Source: Magnolia sinica (taxonomy: Eukaryota; Streptophyta; Magnoliopsida; Magnoliales; Magnoliaceae). From it: a stretch of 64,000 bases of DNA. A program made the translations under genes and the position numbers. Below, piece by piece: positions 1 to 11,173 of the stretch. The stretch is taken from positions 56,139,528 to 56,203,527 of the forward strand of contig NC_080587.1 in the NCBI RefSeq assembly GCF_029962835.1, written 5' to 3'. How positions within the stretch are numbered: position 1 is the stretch's first letter; the number at the start of each line of letters is the position of its first letter. The notes under the pieces are model-generated. The model saw only the letters and a program-made list of their open reading frames with translations, had not been told where the DNA came from and ran no database searches.

Positions 1-820
1 GCAAATGAGTTCCCATAATGTGCCACAATGTCTTCCAAAAATAGCTAGTAAATCGAACATCACGATCAGACACTATGGTTTTAGGTAACCCATGGAGACG
101 CACCACACCATCAAAAAAGATACGAGCAACATGAGACGCATCTGAAGTCTTCGAACATGGAAGGAAATGCGCCATTTTAGAAAAACGGTCCACAACGACA
201 AAAACGGAATCGTGCTTTTTATAGTCTTAGGAAGCCCGAGCACGAAGTCCATACTAATGTCCTGCCACGGAGCATGTGGCACTGGCAATGGCGTGTACAG
301 CCCAATATTTTGCTTTCTTTGCTTTGCCAGCTGACATGTTCGACACTGCCCTAAAACTTTGGCTACGTCGCGCTTGCCAATAGAAACGATCTTCCACGAG
401 GGCAATGGTCTTATCACGACCAAAATGGCCAGCTATCCCTCCTGAATGAAGCTCCCAGATGAGGAATTCACGAAGGGACATACGGGGAATACAAAGTCTG
501 TCTCCCTTGAAAAGAAAGTCATCTTTAAGAACATATCCACCCATAATATGCTGGTCACTAGAGAGCGACGTGTAAGTACCCCCAAAATCAGGACATATGG
601 GGTATTCATCTTTCAGTTGCTCAAATCCGACTACCTCTACACTCAAAGAGTTGAGCAACGCCACTCTCCTACTAAGGGCATCCGCTGGTTTGTTTTCAAC
701 CCCGGCCTTGTGTTTCAAAACAAACGAATATTCCTGAAGAAACGCTACCCACTTGGCATGCCTTGGGTTGAGTTTCTTCTGAGAATGCAAATATCTCAAA
801 GCCTCATGGTCAGAAAACAA
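1..820 (-). pseudogene. pol: gypsy A integrase and RNase H C-terminus (broken)
   Basis: From 820 downwards the translation begins with the end of RNase H (FSDHEALRYLHSQ, then KHKAGVENKPADALSRR). It continues through a linker into the integrase H2C2 zinc finger, whose two His lie in GGIAGHFGRDKT and whose two Cys are in CRTCQLAKQRKQ. A frameshift near 330-400 separates the finger halves. The catalytic core follows with [19 protein letters not shown] and, near base 60, SDRDVRF, so the first two acidic residues of the DDE triad are visible; the last Glu is outside. Another frameshift lies near 230. It would insert cDNA into the genome if intact; in this state it cannot be made as one protein. 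Confidence 0.88.
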
Positions 821-829
821 AACGAATTC

Positions 830-1830
830 TTATGGTAGGAGGTAGTGTCGCCAATGTCTCAGGGATTGCACTACCGCATAAAATTCTTTGTCGTAAGTGG
901 AGTATTTTTGTTTTGCCTCATTCAGTTTTTCACTGAAATAGGCCACTGGGTGTCCTTCTTGACTCAACACTCCACCTATACCGACACCAGACGCATCGCA
1001 CGCTACTACAAAGACTGTAGAAAAGTCAGGTAGACGCATGACAGGAGCTTCCACCGTCTTGCCCTTAATTTCTTTAAAAGCCTTGATGGCGGCTTTAGAC
1101 CACACGAACTCTCCCTTTTTCATGCACTAGGTAATGAGAGCCATGATCGTGCTAAAACCCCTAATGAACCGACGATAAAAGGTTGCAAAGCCGTGAAAAC
1201 TTCGCACCTCATGAATGTTCCTTGGTTCTGGCCACTCAACTATGGCCCTGACTTTTTCACGCGCATCCCTTCAGATGACACTATAAATCTTAAGAACACA
1301 ACTTGATTAGACATGAATGCACATTTCTTAAGATTAGCGTACAACTTTTCCTTCCTAAGGACACTATAGACCTTCTTTAAATGTTCAAGGTGTGATTCCT
1401 TAGTGGTACTATAAATAAGAATATCGTCAAAGTACACCACTAGGAATTTTTCCATGAACGGCCTCAAAGTTTGTGTCATCACCGGCATGAAAGTACTGGG
1501 TGCGTTAGTCAAGCCGAAGGGCATGACCAACCACTCATACAACCCATCTTTCGTCTTAAACGCCGTCTTCCACTCATCTCCGGGGCGTATACGAATTTGG
1601 TGATATCCACTCTTGAGGTCTATCTTAGAGAATATAGTGGACGGCCATCATGTCAAGCATATCATCAAGTCTAGGTATGGGGAACCTACTTGACAATAAT
1701 TTTGTTTATGGCACGGCTATCCACACACATGCGCCACGTGCCGTCTTTCTTTGCGTCAACAATGCAGGCACGCACGGGCTCATACTCTCTTGGATGAAAC
1801 CCTTTTGCGAAGCTTATCAACTTGCTTCTT
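830..1830 (-). pseudogene. pol: gypsy A reverse transcriptase and RNase H N-terminus (broken)
   Basis: Reading down from 1830, the fingers and palm appear across several frames: KKDGTWRMCVDSRAINK, then [16 protein letters not shown] and the catalytic box [11 protein letters not shown] (both within 1542-1240), then KKCAF. RNase H follows at 1123-830 with [16 protein letters not shown] and VAYFSEKLN. The YFDD active site is intact. Frameshifts or stops lie around 1240, 1540-1680 and 1120. Known role: copying element RNA into DNA and removing the RNA strand. Ordinary degenerate Ty3 pol. Confidence 0.88.
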
Positions 1831-2611
1831 CAACTCTGCATGCGCGGGTTCATCGTGTAGTGAGGACGGTTCTGTAAAGTAGACCATGGGACAAGATCAG
1901 TAGCATGCTGTATGTCCCTCATAGGTGGCAACTCATTCGGTAAGTCTTCAGGAAATACATCACTGTATTCCTTCAGGACCGAGGTCACCTCACGGGGCAA
2001 CTCTGATAGAACCTCAGGTGTAATTTCTCTAGCCACAAGGGCATACACCATAGAATCCTCCTTAGCCTCTTTTTCAAACTCTCTTGCGCTGATTATATGT
2101 AAAGACTTAGGTTTGGATTTCCCCATTTCTCTAGGCTCACTTGCCTTCTCATCCTTCTTCTTTCCTAGTGTATTCTCAGGTGGCATGGGATTAAGTTTGA
2201 TCTTTTTACCATTATACATAAAAGTACACGCATTCGAACGGCCAAAGATCGTGACATCATTATCGAATAGCCACGGTCTACCTAGGATAACATGCCCCAC
2301 ATCCATAGGTAAAACATCACACCACGGGGACTCTTTGTATGACCCAAACTCGATGGGGACTAGACATTGCTGGGTGACGGTAGGGATGTCTTGTTAACCC
2401 AAGAAACTTTATACGGGTCTGGATGAGGTGTGGATTTCAATTTTAAGCGATCTAAGGTGCTAGTGGAAATCACATTCTGACAACTTCCACAGTCCACTAT
2501 CACCTTACAATTCTTTTCACCACACTTGGCAATAGTGTAGAAGATAGTGCTTCGACGCCCGTCAGCACTACTTCTAGACTGAGCTACTGCAAGCGTTGCT
2601 TCTCCATCCAC
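1830..2611 (-). pseudogene. pol: gypsy A protease and protease-RT linker (broken)
   Basis: The stretch 2611-2360 holds a retropepsin-like segment, KVIVDCGSCQNVIST, where the family usually has D(S/G)GSC; the Cys after the catalytic Asp looks like a Ser change. The next frame (2306-1830) continues with GHVILGRPWLFD, the conserved C-terminal ILGRPW of the protease, and then the RT approach ending in YSDVFPEDLPNELPP. A stop or frameshift at about 2310-2400 separates the two. It would cleave the Gag-Pol polyprotein if intact. Confidence 0.82.
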
Positions 2612-2689
2612 TTCTTCTTCATCGGTAAGTCCTCCTTCAGGGTGATACTCTTCAACTTCATAATCACCCTGGTCATCTCCACCCTCGTG

Positions 2690-3816
2690 GGATTCGCCTA
2701 TAACTAAGGCTCTCCCACGGCTCTTCGTAGGACACGATTAGACATGTGGCCAAGGTTGCCACACTCATAGCACCTCACTTGGCTCATGTTACTAGGACCG
2801 GCACCAAGAACCCCTTTGCCCTTGTCCTCCCTAGGCCTGGCGGAATGGTCGCTGTGCCCTAGGTTGATTACCAATATTAGGTCTAGTTCCTTGGGAACTA
2901 GATCTAGTATTGGAGTCTCGGACTCAAAACGACGAACGATAGGAGCCTTCAGATATTGCTCTAACTCCTGCACGACTTGATATGCTTCATCTAAGTCCGT
3001 TAAGGGCCGAGTGATAAGCTCGCGCTGAAGATCCGCACAAACCCGTCTTAAAACGCGAGAGCGTTACTAGAGGGTATTCTCGGTTATCACATCGCATCAC
3101 ATACTCTTCAAATTTAGCGATTTAGTCAGCGGTAGGCATTGACCCTTGGCGTAAGGATTGCCATTGGTCATGGAGTTTCTGACGGTATGAGAGAGGAAGG
3201 TACTTCTCCTTCAACTTCTCTTTCATCTCATACCAATGTGTGATAGGGGCTCTACCAACTCTCTCTACCCTACGCTTGGTGTTGGTCCAGAAGAGCTTGG
3301 CTTGACCCACAAGCTTCATCTTATCAAACCGCATTTGACGGTTTTCTGCCATACCACTCAAAGTAGTGGTCCATGTCAGCAACCCAGTCAAGGAATGCCT
3401 TGGGATCCAAGCGTCCATCAAAACTCGGGGCCTCAACTCTCACACTCTTCATCGCACGCTCATCTGGATCATAACGGTCTTGATGACCACATGTGGTTCG
3501 TGCCTCTCGCACCACACCACGACCGTTACCACGATCTCTATCCTCACTACCACCACGTGTGGCAGCACGTTCTTCAATGATTCCTTCCATTTGGGAGTGC
3601 GCATCTTCCCCTACAGCGGGGTTTTCCTTTTGGGACGCCTCTAGTTGCTCCACCTTAGTCATGATAGTGGTAATTTGGTTCTCAAGGCGGGCAAACTCAC
3701 GCCTTTGACTCGCTTAGGGCGGTTATCTTTTGTATCAATTGAGCAAGTTGCTCAGATAACTGCTCGTTATTCATGGTAGGTTGAAGTCCGAAACCTCTAC
3801 CTCTTCTCGTGGGCAT
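2690..3816 (-). pseudogene. gag: gypsy A gag (capsid and zinc knuckle, broken)
   Basis: The likely start is the ATG at 3816 (MPTRRGRGFGLQPTMNNEQ), shortly after the primer site and LTR. The capsid region is seen as APSFDGRLDPKAFLDWVADM (3460-3380) and, after a frameshift near 3340, as LVGQAKLFWTNTKRR and REKLKEKYLP-like sequence to 3122; this is the Retrotrans_gag pattern. A CCHC knuckle, CYECGNLGHMSN, lies near 2770-2720, but the fourth Cys is reached only after a frame change, so the knuckle is broken. Gag would form the particle and bind the RNA. Confidence 0.85.
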
Positions 3817-4087
3817 ACAATGAAGACTTGAACCAAACTCTACCTAACTAGACTACTAGGTGTTATGACTTTCAAGATGAATGCGATGAATGCAAAACTA
3901 CTATGAACTGACACAATTAAGTTGAAACAGGAAACAACTCAAATCTGAAAATTTTCCATTAGAAACTTTCTAAAATTGGAAAGTTTCGAAAATTGAAAAC
4001 TTTCTAAACTTGAAACTTTCCTAAGTTAAAACTAAAAATCAAAACCCTAAATTGATAACTCGATAAAGATAAAAACCATGCAAGCCT

Positions 4088-4100
4088 AGGCTTTGATACC
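4088..4100 (-). other. primer binding site of gypsy A (tRNA-Met type)
   Basis: On the minus strand the sequence reads TGGTATCAAAGCC, close to the plant initiator-tRNA-Met primer site TGGTATCAGAGC. It sits a few bases inside the LTR end and about 270 bases before the gag start, as expected. Confidence 0.8.
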
Positions 4101-4104
4101 AAAT

Positions 4105-4940
4105 TTGACCCACGACAGCCCTAAATATCATGCATGCTCATGGAGATAATTAAACAGCGGAAATAAAAGGAATAAATGATCTAAAATTCTAACAATAATC
4201 ATCATAATTGAGAAAATCATAAAGGAAACATGCAATGGAGCGGGCCATCACTACAACCATGGAGTATGGAATTCAATTACTACTTAGGTTGGATCCGGCG
4301 AGGATGAGACCTCCCGATCTTGCATGGTCACACCCAATCGATCAATGAAGATCACTAGTCCGAAGAACCAAGAAGTTTCTCGGATTAGGGATTTGAGAAT
4401 TTGGGGATTTAGGGTTTAGATCGGTTCTCAAGATTTTGATCGAAGAGGAATTAGCCAAAACAAAAAAATAGAAGAAAGAAAGTTATTACCTTGAGGAAGT
4501 TGGAGAGGCACAAGAAGAAATTAGAAGAAGAAGATCAAGGGAGAGAAGAAGCACCATTAGAGAGAAGAAAGGAAGGAGGAAACCAAAGGGTTAGCTTTTC
4601 ATTCATCAATAGTAGAAATTCGTGTTTAGGGCTTTACCCCACTTAAATAAGCACATAAAGACATAAAATTACTAAAATACCCTTAGGATAAGCAAATAAA
4701 GATATAAGATTACTAAAAGACCGCTAACTAAGTCAAAAACGTGCAAATAACATAAGTATGGGAAAGTTTGGGCGCTCGGTCCTCTTTCTCCAATCTTCCT
4801 TCACATGTGTCTTCCCTAAGTGGTGTCTTCTATATGTCCAATCACATGTGAAAGGTCTTCAACTCCTCAATATTCGCCTATCCACAAGGACAGCACTTGT
4901 GGTTAGCGCTTTCTTCGTTGGTACACCTTGAATGCACCTG
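4105..4940 (-). repeat. 5' LTR of gypsy A
   Basis: The inner border is fixed by the primer site: on the plus strand the LTR begins TGACCCACGACAGCC at 4105. The outer border is not visible because the other LTR lies outside; it must fall before the RTE tail that starts near 4950. On the minus strand a TATTTAAG TATA-like box lies at about 4642-4649, with the likely transcript start downstream at about 4610. AT-rich sequence and oligo-A runs fit U3/R/U5 structure. Confidence 0.65.
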
Positions 4941-4954
4941 TGTCTGATGACCTA

Positions 4955-5057
4955 TGGTTTAATTGAAGTTATGGCCCTTGATAGAGTGGAATGGCAGAAA
5001 AGGATTCATGTAGCCAACCCCAATTTAGTTGGAATAACACTTACATGATGATGATGA
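4955..5057 (+). mobile_element. 3' tip of an RTE-type LINE (non-LTR retrotransposon)
   Basis: The stretch from 4971 translates as MALDRVEWQKRIHVANP, matching the well-conserved C-terminal end of plant RTE reverse transcriptases (a DRVEWRRRIHVADP-like motif). It is followed by the typical short 3' sequence 'catgtagccaaccccaattt' and a simple tail of ATG repeats at about 5045-5056. Only the last ~100 bases are present, as expected for a 5'-truncated LINE. It abuts the gypsy A LTR, so it may be the older target or a separate insertion. Confidence 0.7.
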
Positions 5058-5084
5058 TCGCCCTAACCCAAGGTACTGTGTAAT

Positions 5085-5320
5085 AGTAATGGTGGCTGTA
5101 ACGGCCACCAATATTACCATTACACCCTTTTTTTAATTCTTTTTTTAAGAAAACATGTATTGGACTCCTAACTATTACAGGGGCCAAAACAGCTGTTACA
5201 GGTTATTTTTCCATAACAATCATTACGGCCTTTATGACCCCATAACGCGTAATGGTTCCACCATTTTTGTCACGAAACGGCTGTTACAACCCCATAATGG
5301 CCACTATGGCACACCATGAC
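5085..5320. repeat. short 'TAACGGCC' repeat, possible MITE
   Basis: About 230 bases are built from variants of TAACGGCC / GGCCGTTA and GTAATGG / CCATTAC in both orientations. A short hairpin TGGTGGC..GCCACCA lies at the left end (about 5090-5112), and CCATAATGGCCACTATGGC lies at the right end. The inverted arrangement suggests a small non-autonomous DNA transposon, but clean terminal repeats and a target duplication are not evident. Confidence 0.4.
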
Positions 5321-8119
5321 CTAACCAGTCCATACCCAAATCCAATAAACTAAATACCAGCTCATCCAGTTGTTCTTGATGAGATATAGAGAAAAGGTCA
5401 TTCCAATGCTTCTTACAGCAGTCCCTACCAACATTCCACTCATCACCACAACAATAAACCTCCATACTTCAGTTGTTTGTAAATGATAGCTCATGGTGGA
5501 ACTTTGTATTGTTCAAGTATGAAGCAGGCATAGGTCAGTGAGATGTTGAGGGAGATAATGAAAATCACAAGAAAAATTAATGAACAGCTCCAACAATTCA
5601 TTGATAGCCGGTATAGAAAGAAAGATCACAACAGATCTCATTCCATGGTGACAAATCAAGGTGAAAATGCTACTGCAACGGAATTGAGGCCTTGTAACAG
5701 GGAAGAGTGGTATGAAGATCTAACAGAAGAGGTGTCTGAGGAAAGCATCATCGTCCAAGATGAATCCATTTTTTAAGTTATTGATGGGTCTACTAAAGGG
5801 TCGACTCATTGATGAATTGATTGATCAATTGATGAATCAATCAATCAGTTGATGAATCGATACATCAGTAAATAAACATATTGATGTATCAACGGATGGA
5901 TCAGATGATGAACCAAAAGGCAAACCATCGGCCAGATAGACAAAGTGGCAGGAAGTTCAACAGTAAGATAAGTGAACTCGAAGTGTGGTTGAGATGGGTA
6001 TGTTAGGCAAAACCCAACACTGATCGGGGTGGCCATTTCAAAGATCAATGGTTGTATAAAGATGGAGCAAAGATCTCAGCTTACGAGAAAGAAGATGTAA
6101 CAACAGACACTTATCTGAGATCTGACAGTGATCAAGCCAATCTGACGTGTAGGATTACATCACCAGCTCCCAGGGAAGCCAATGAATAAGTGTGACAAGG
6201 ACAACATGTGGCAAGTGACAAGCACAAATTCGAGGACCAGAGGAGGTCCTGAAGTGTACGCCACTGCTGGCAGATTGAAGGGCAAAATCAAGGGTCCAAT
6301 TGGACTACGGGATCCACAAATCTAACTGAATGCCTAAAATTAAGAACTGATTGGACTGTGAAGCTCACAAGTCCAACCCAAAGCCTTCTAGGGTCTATAT
6401 ACAAACTATAGCTTTTATTTTGTGGTTTTCTAAAATTGTTCAGCCCCATAGTTTCATACAATTGTGTATACAAGAGTAATTTGAGTATACTTAGAATTTC
6501 TTTGGTTAATTACTTTCTTTCATTCGTTAGATTTGCTTAGCAATTAATTGGAAGTATGAGTTGGATTAGGAAAGGCTCATAGCAATGGTATTCAAGTAGA
6601 TATTTGATTTTAATTGGAATTTCTATGGCGATACATATGGGCCGAAAGGGAGAAATTGACATGATTGATTGGAATTTATTTATTTTTTTTGTTCTAGTAT
6701 ACTGCTATTGGAATTCGTTAGAAGTGAGATGCTTCTAGAAATCTAAGAGTAAGATTCCTCTGGTCTTATCTTATTGTGGCGAGACTCCGCAGCATCTATC
6801 CCTTCTAGTCTCATCCTTTTGTTCTTCTATTTCTCTGTTTTCAACATTATTCTGTACCATGCATGGGTATTATTGAAGAAATTAATGTTCTCAAAGTATC
6901 TGGACCTCCCAAGGCTGAAATAGATCCCCATAGCATTCCGGTCTTGTTTCCGCATCAATATCCCTACAAATCGGGAGTAAAACACAATTTTCTAGGGCCT
7001 CGCATCACCCAATCAGCTATAGCTTGTTGCTTTGGGAGGAAAGAGTGCAAACTGGCAAAGAGGAAATGTGTTCAGCAATTTTGGAAATTTCCCTTACCTT
7101 CACTTTTGGCAATTTCCTCCACAAAGTGACAAGCTGTTGCGGAAGTGGTGGCATGGGGGCCCAGAAAATGGGGATTAACTTAAGATCCAGAATTTGAGGA
7201 ATATGCAGTTTAGGTAATTCGAGGAAAGTGATGCATGAGAAGTGCAAGATAGCAAACTAACAGTTTTAGCGAATCTACCTCAAGTCAAACTCGGATTCAC
7301 GCCCAGGGGAGGTTTTCTCAATGGTTGGCCTTTCCAACAAACCACCTCCTTTGCCTGGTCCAGCAGCTGATATTGCCATAAGAATTCCTGGATTCGCACA
7401 TGGTCCTTTATAGAGAGAGAACTTATCACCTGGCATCATATATTCATCGTTAATGCAAGTGAAGCAGGCCTTATCTTCACTACATCTATGAAAAGAAAGC
7501 CACAAGAAGACTCAATGGAGAAACAATACCAACATCTCATACTTGTCCCTATTGCAAAACATTTGCAGTAACATACCATTAAAAGATTTTCTCTTCTTAA
7601 ATCTTAACTGTCCAAAAAAATTCTACTGAGATCTACTAAAGCCTTCGTGATGATACTTTGCGTAACGTCTGCAGGACTTGGTTCAAGATAATAAGGTTGC
7701 CAATTTTGCTTCTTCATTGTATAGGAATGAAAAAACTGTGTAGACAAAATAAAGAATTTAAACCCAAGAAATGAATGGAAGAAGGCATGGCGCCACAAGC
7801 ATTGGCGTATCACATGCTCTTGCCAAAATATAGAAGTAAAGCTCATGTAATGCACATATAGGATTATGGTGATTTTGTCTATCAATAAAGATACACATTT
7901 CCTACTAGTTGGGGCTATTTTCTACTTTGACGGCTGATGGAGAAATATAGGGAGAGGACAAAGGATTACTCCACATGGTCTTTATTGAATTAGAGCAGTC
8001 ACACAAGAGGATCCCTCAAAAGCAATCATACCAAAGGACGAAGGATTACCACATGGTCTTTAATACAATGGATGTTGGGAACGGAGTTGAGATGATATGC
8101 TAACATGATTATGAATGAG
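5321..8119. other. intergenic DNA, no gene recognised
   Basis: Several small open frames occur (for example 5543-5776, 6863-7129 and, minus strand, 7275-7505), but none matches a family I recognise and none has convincing exon context. The part 5790-5910 is rich in the short motif 'attgatgaat' and its complement. The part 6090-6560 looks LTR-like: a TATA-like 'tctatatac' near 6400 is followed by a T-rich stretch and 'tgtgtata' repeats. It could be a solo LTR or decayed promoter, but no boundaries or target duplication could be set. Confidence 0.4.
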
Positions 8120-8127
8120 GGAGCGAC

Positions 8128-8983
8128 CAGTGTTCAAAGTATCGGTATCGCTACAAGTTTCGTTGGTTGGGGATACGGAAACAATATCGATATCGCCAAT
8201 AACTGGAAATGCGAGAAAACATTGGGATACATGGGGAGACGGTGGAATTTTTTGGTGAAACTTCAGAGATGCTAAAATACACAGATTTGCATATCTAGAA
8301 ATTACAACAAAATAAAAAATAAAATAAAAAATAAAAATGCAAAAAGAATGCGTACACAATAAGTTTCTATTTAATGGGGACCTAAAAGCATGTGTTGTTG
8401 TAAAAAATCAGTCCAACCATCCCATCAATCCCATCTATCCATCCAATCAATTCAACCTTCCATCCAAACATCCTCAATATCTCAGAATATTGACAACACA
8501 CGGTATTTCGCCAAGAAATCATCGATAACTGGAATTTGAAAGGAAATGAAGGATTGTGTTCTCGATATTGCCCATGTTGCAATAACGATAATATCGTAGT
8601 ATTATCAATATTATCATCAACAATTTGAACACCGCATACAACCATGCGCCCATAAAAAGAAAAATTGAAATGGAAATTTTTTTAATAAGCAAATTTTTGG
8701 CAATATTATCAAAATATCGCCGATACACTGGCGATACAAGTGACACCTAGAATTTATACAGTCAAAAATATTGGCGATACATAAGCTATACAAGCAACAC
8801 CTGGAATTTACTCAGTCGAAAATATTGGCGATACATTGGCGACATCGATACATTGGCGATACTTAGAGATATACCACCGATACCTAGAATTTTTTATATT
8901 ACCAATGTTATCGGTATTGCAAAGCTAGAGAGACAGATAATATCGGGGATATTTCGATAATATTGGGGATACTTCGAACAATG
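8128..8983 (+). mobile_element. non-autonomous hAT-like element, copy A
   Basis: The 856-base element starts CAGTGTTCAAAGTATC and ends with the imperfect inverted copy GATACTTCGAACAATG. It is flanked by an 8-bp near-identical direct repeat, GGAGCGAC at 8120-8127 and GGAGAGAC at 8984-8991, which is the hAT signature. The interior carries repeated 'ggcgatac' / 'gtatcgcc' motifs near both ends and a CATC-rich stretch at about 8415-8475. There is no transposase. A second copy of the same family lies at 11174-11901; 'aagcatgtgttgttgta' and the CATC stretch occur at the matching place in both. Confidence 0.85.
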
Positions 8984-8991
8984 GGAGAGAC

Positions 8992-9317
8992 AACAAATGT
9001 GAGGGCCACAAGTGGAGAGATGTGAGTTTCCAGTTATTGTAGGCTTATACCAGGTCCGCATTACTCCCATATTTTTTTTGCATTGTCATGGACAAATTAA
9101 CGAGACATTTACAAGAAGAGGACCCTGCAGATAACATAGTTTTGATTGATGAGATGAGGGAGAGAGTAAACCAAGGTTGGCAAACTTGGGATTTAACTCA
9201 GTCGACCCACAAAACTTGACTCGGGTGGGTCAATATGGCAATTCAAGCAAGTCACATTTTTTATATTTAAATAATTATGAAAATTATTGAAAATATTAAA
9301 GAAAATTACTTATAATA

Positions 9318-9357
<40 letters not shown>

Positions 9358-10009
9358 AACTACCATATTTGTGGACATTTATTGGCCATTTGAAGATGAA
9401 AACATCCAATGGTCCTAATTCAACGAACAACCGTCCACAAATCAAAGGATAGGATTGGTCAAACAATTTGATTTTAGGGATGAGGCTTAGAGTCTACAAG
9501 TTCCACAATCTAGTCGGTTTTCATTAGCATTAATATATGCCAGCCAGCTGTACGATTTGGGAGTGCTTGTGTACCAACCATAATACTTTGCCAAAGTATG
9601 AGAGAACTTGCCTTTTCTTCTCAATCCCTTTTCATTCATCTTCTTCTAGCTTTACAGCACATTGCCATCTGCCATCCTCGAGACCTTAAGGGGGAAGAGG
9701 GGGTGGTTCAAAGGAGGAGGAAAGACAGAGATACGTTGTGAGTTTGCAATTGTTTTAGCATTGCTACTCGCCCAAGTCACGCATTAACTCATTGGACTTG
9801 GCCAATTCATGCTTCTAAAACATGCCATGCAAGTCAACATGACTCACTTGGGTTTCATCACTCCGATGAGTCACCACTCACAAATTCTATATGACTCCGC
9901 CGGGTGTTTTTTATGTTGGCTTCCATCAAGTCTACACCTATTTTGACTCAGTGGGGTTTCAAAAATGAGTGGACTCAGGCAAGTTCAAAGTCGACCAAGC
10001 GAATTGGCT
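8992..10009. other. intergenic DNA with TA microsatellite
   Basis: No gene recognised. A (TA)n microsatellite lies at 9321-9355. The rest is AT-rich unique-looking sequence with stretches of 'gactcactcggg'-type short repeats around 9190-9250 and 9780-9990. Confidence 0.5.
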
Positions 10010-11173
10010 AACCTTGCGAAAACACAGTTACACAAAGCTAGAACTATGAACACATGCTTTACAATCTAAGGGTTTCAAAATTAGTTAGACTAAAACAAAG
10101 CATATGGAATGCAATTAGTAAAGTTAGGAGTGGAAATGATGAATTAGTTAGGATTCATGACCATAAAGTACCCCAAAATGACCACTTCTGATATCTTAGG
10201 TTGATAATTTAGAAGCAAAGAGATTGCTAAGGATGTTGATCATAGAATTAGGCTAGGTGGATGAGGTAGAGATGTGCATCTGGAGTTTTTTGCGATTACC
10301 ACATAGCAATGAAACTAAGGGAAAAAATTTATAGCATAGCTATAAGGCTAGCCATGCTTCATGGTATAAAATGTTGTGCAGTCAAAGAAAAACATGTTCA
10401 TAGGATGAGCTTAACTAAAATGAGAATGTTGAACTGGATGAAGTGGAGATGCATCTGGAGTTTTATGCGATCACCACATAGCAATAAAACTAAGGGAAAA
10501 ATTTTATAGCATAGCTATAGGACTAGCCATGCTTCATGGTATAAAATGTTGTGCAGTCAAAGAAAAACATGTTCATAGGATGAGCTTAACTAAAATGAGA
10601 ATGTTGAACTGGATGAAGTGGAGATGCATCTGGAGTTTTATGCGATCACCACATAGCAATGAAACTAAGGGAAAAATTTTATAGCATAGCTATAGGACTA
10701 GCCATGCTTCATGGTATAAAATGTTGTGCAGTCAAAGAAAAACATGTTCATAGGATGAGCTTAACTAAAATGAGAGTGTTGAAATGGATGAAGTGGAGAT
10801 GTGCATCTGGAGTTTTATGCGATCGCCACATAGCAATGAAACTAAGGGAAAAATTTTATAGCATAGTTATAAGATTAGCCATGCTTCATGGTATAAAATG
10901 TTGTGCAGTCAAAGAAAAACATGTTCATAGGATGAGCTTAACTAAATTAGAATGTTGAAATGGATAAAGTGGAGATGTGCATCTGGAGTTTTATGTGATC
11001 GCCACATAGCAATGAAACTAAGGGAAAATTTTTATAGCATAGCTATAAGACTAGCCATGCTTCATGGTATAAAATGTTGTGCAATCAAAGAAAAACATGA
11101 GCTTAACTAAAATGAGAATGTTGAAATGGATGATCGGGAATTAGGAATGAATGCATTCGAGGGAACTTAGAAG
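10010..11173 (+). pseudogene. RTE-type LINE reverse transcriptase fragment with internal amplification
   Basis: The region translates in broken frames to the C-terminal half of a plant RTE reverse transcriptase. About 10170-10260 gives DHF.YLG..I followed by KEIAKDVDHRIRLG. Next come WMKWRCASGVLCDRHI, KLREKFYSIAIRLAMLHG and MSLTKMRMLKWM. At 11145-11170 it ends with RNECIRGNL. These are consecutive blocks of the RTE RT in the correct order. The block from WMKWRC to MRMLKWM is present five times in tandem (see the repeat entry). Stops and frameshifts are abundant. A hAT-like element (copy B) is inserted just after the last block. Confidence 0.75.
10260..11131 (+). repeat. five tandem units of ~175-177 bp inside the RTE LINE fragment
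   Basis: The landmark GCATCTGGAG recurs at 10276, 10451, 10626, 10803 and 10979, spacings of 175, 175, 177 and 176. Units are nearly identical; the last has lost 11 bases ('gttcataggat') and ends at the unique RTE sequence. One unit codes for about 58 residues of reverse transcriptase. A period of 175 breaks the reading frame, while 177 keeps it, so a longer open frame (10659-10958) runs across units 3 to 5. Confidence 0.95.

Larger units (their letters stand above)
1..4940 (-). mobile_element. Ty3/gypsy retrotransposon 'gypsy A' (chromovirus-like), left part outside window
   Basis: Read on the minus strand, the element runs from a 5' LTR (about 4940 to 4105) through a tRNA-Met-type primer site, gag, protease, reverse transcriptase, RNase H and integrase, and leaves the window inside the integrase core at base 1. 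The order protease-RT-RNase H-integrase is that of Ty3/gypsy. The integrase zinc-finger region (HSGG..GHFGRDKT, then CRTCQLAK) and the PWQDISMDFVLGLP motif resemble plant chromoviruses such as Tekay, Reina or CRM; the chromodomain that would settle this lies outside. Many frameshifts and stops show it is dead. The far LTR and target duplication cannot be seen. Confidence 0.9.

Noticed and set aside
7275..7505. Possible short gene (MWLSFHRCSEDKACFTCIND start) on the minus strand
   Set aside because: No recognised family, no convincing splice sites or neighbouring exons; the length is within chance expectation.
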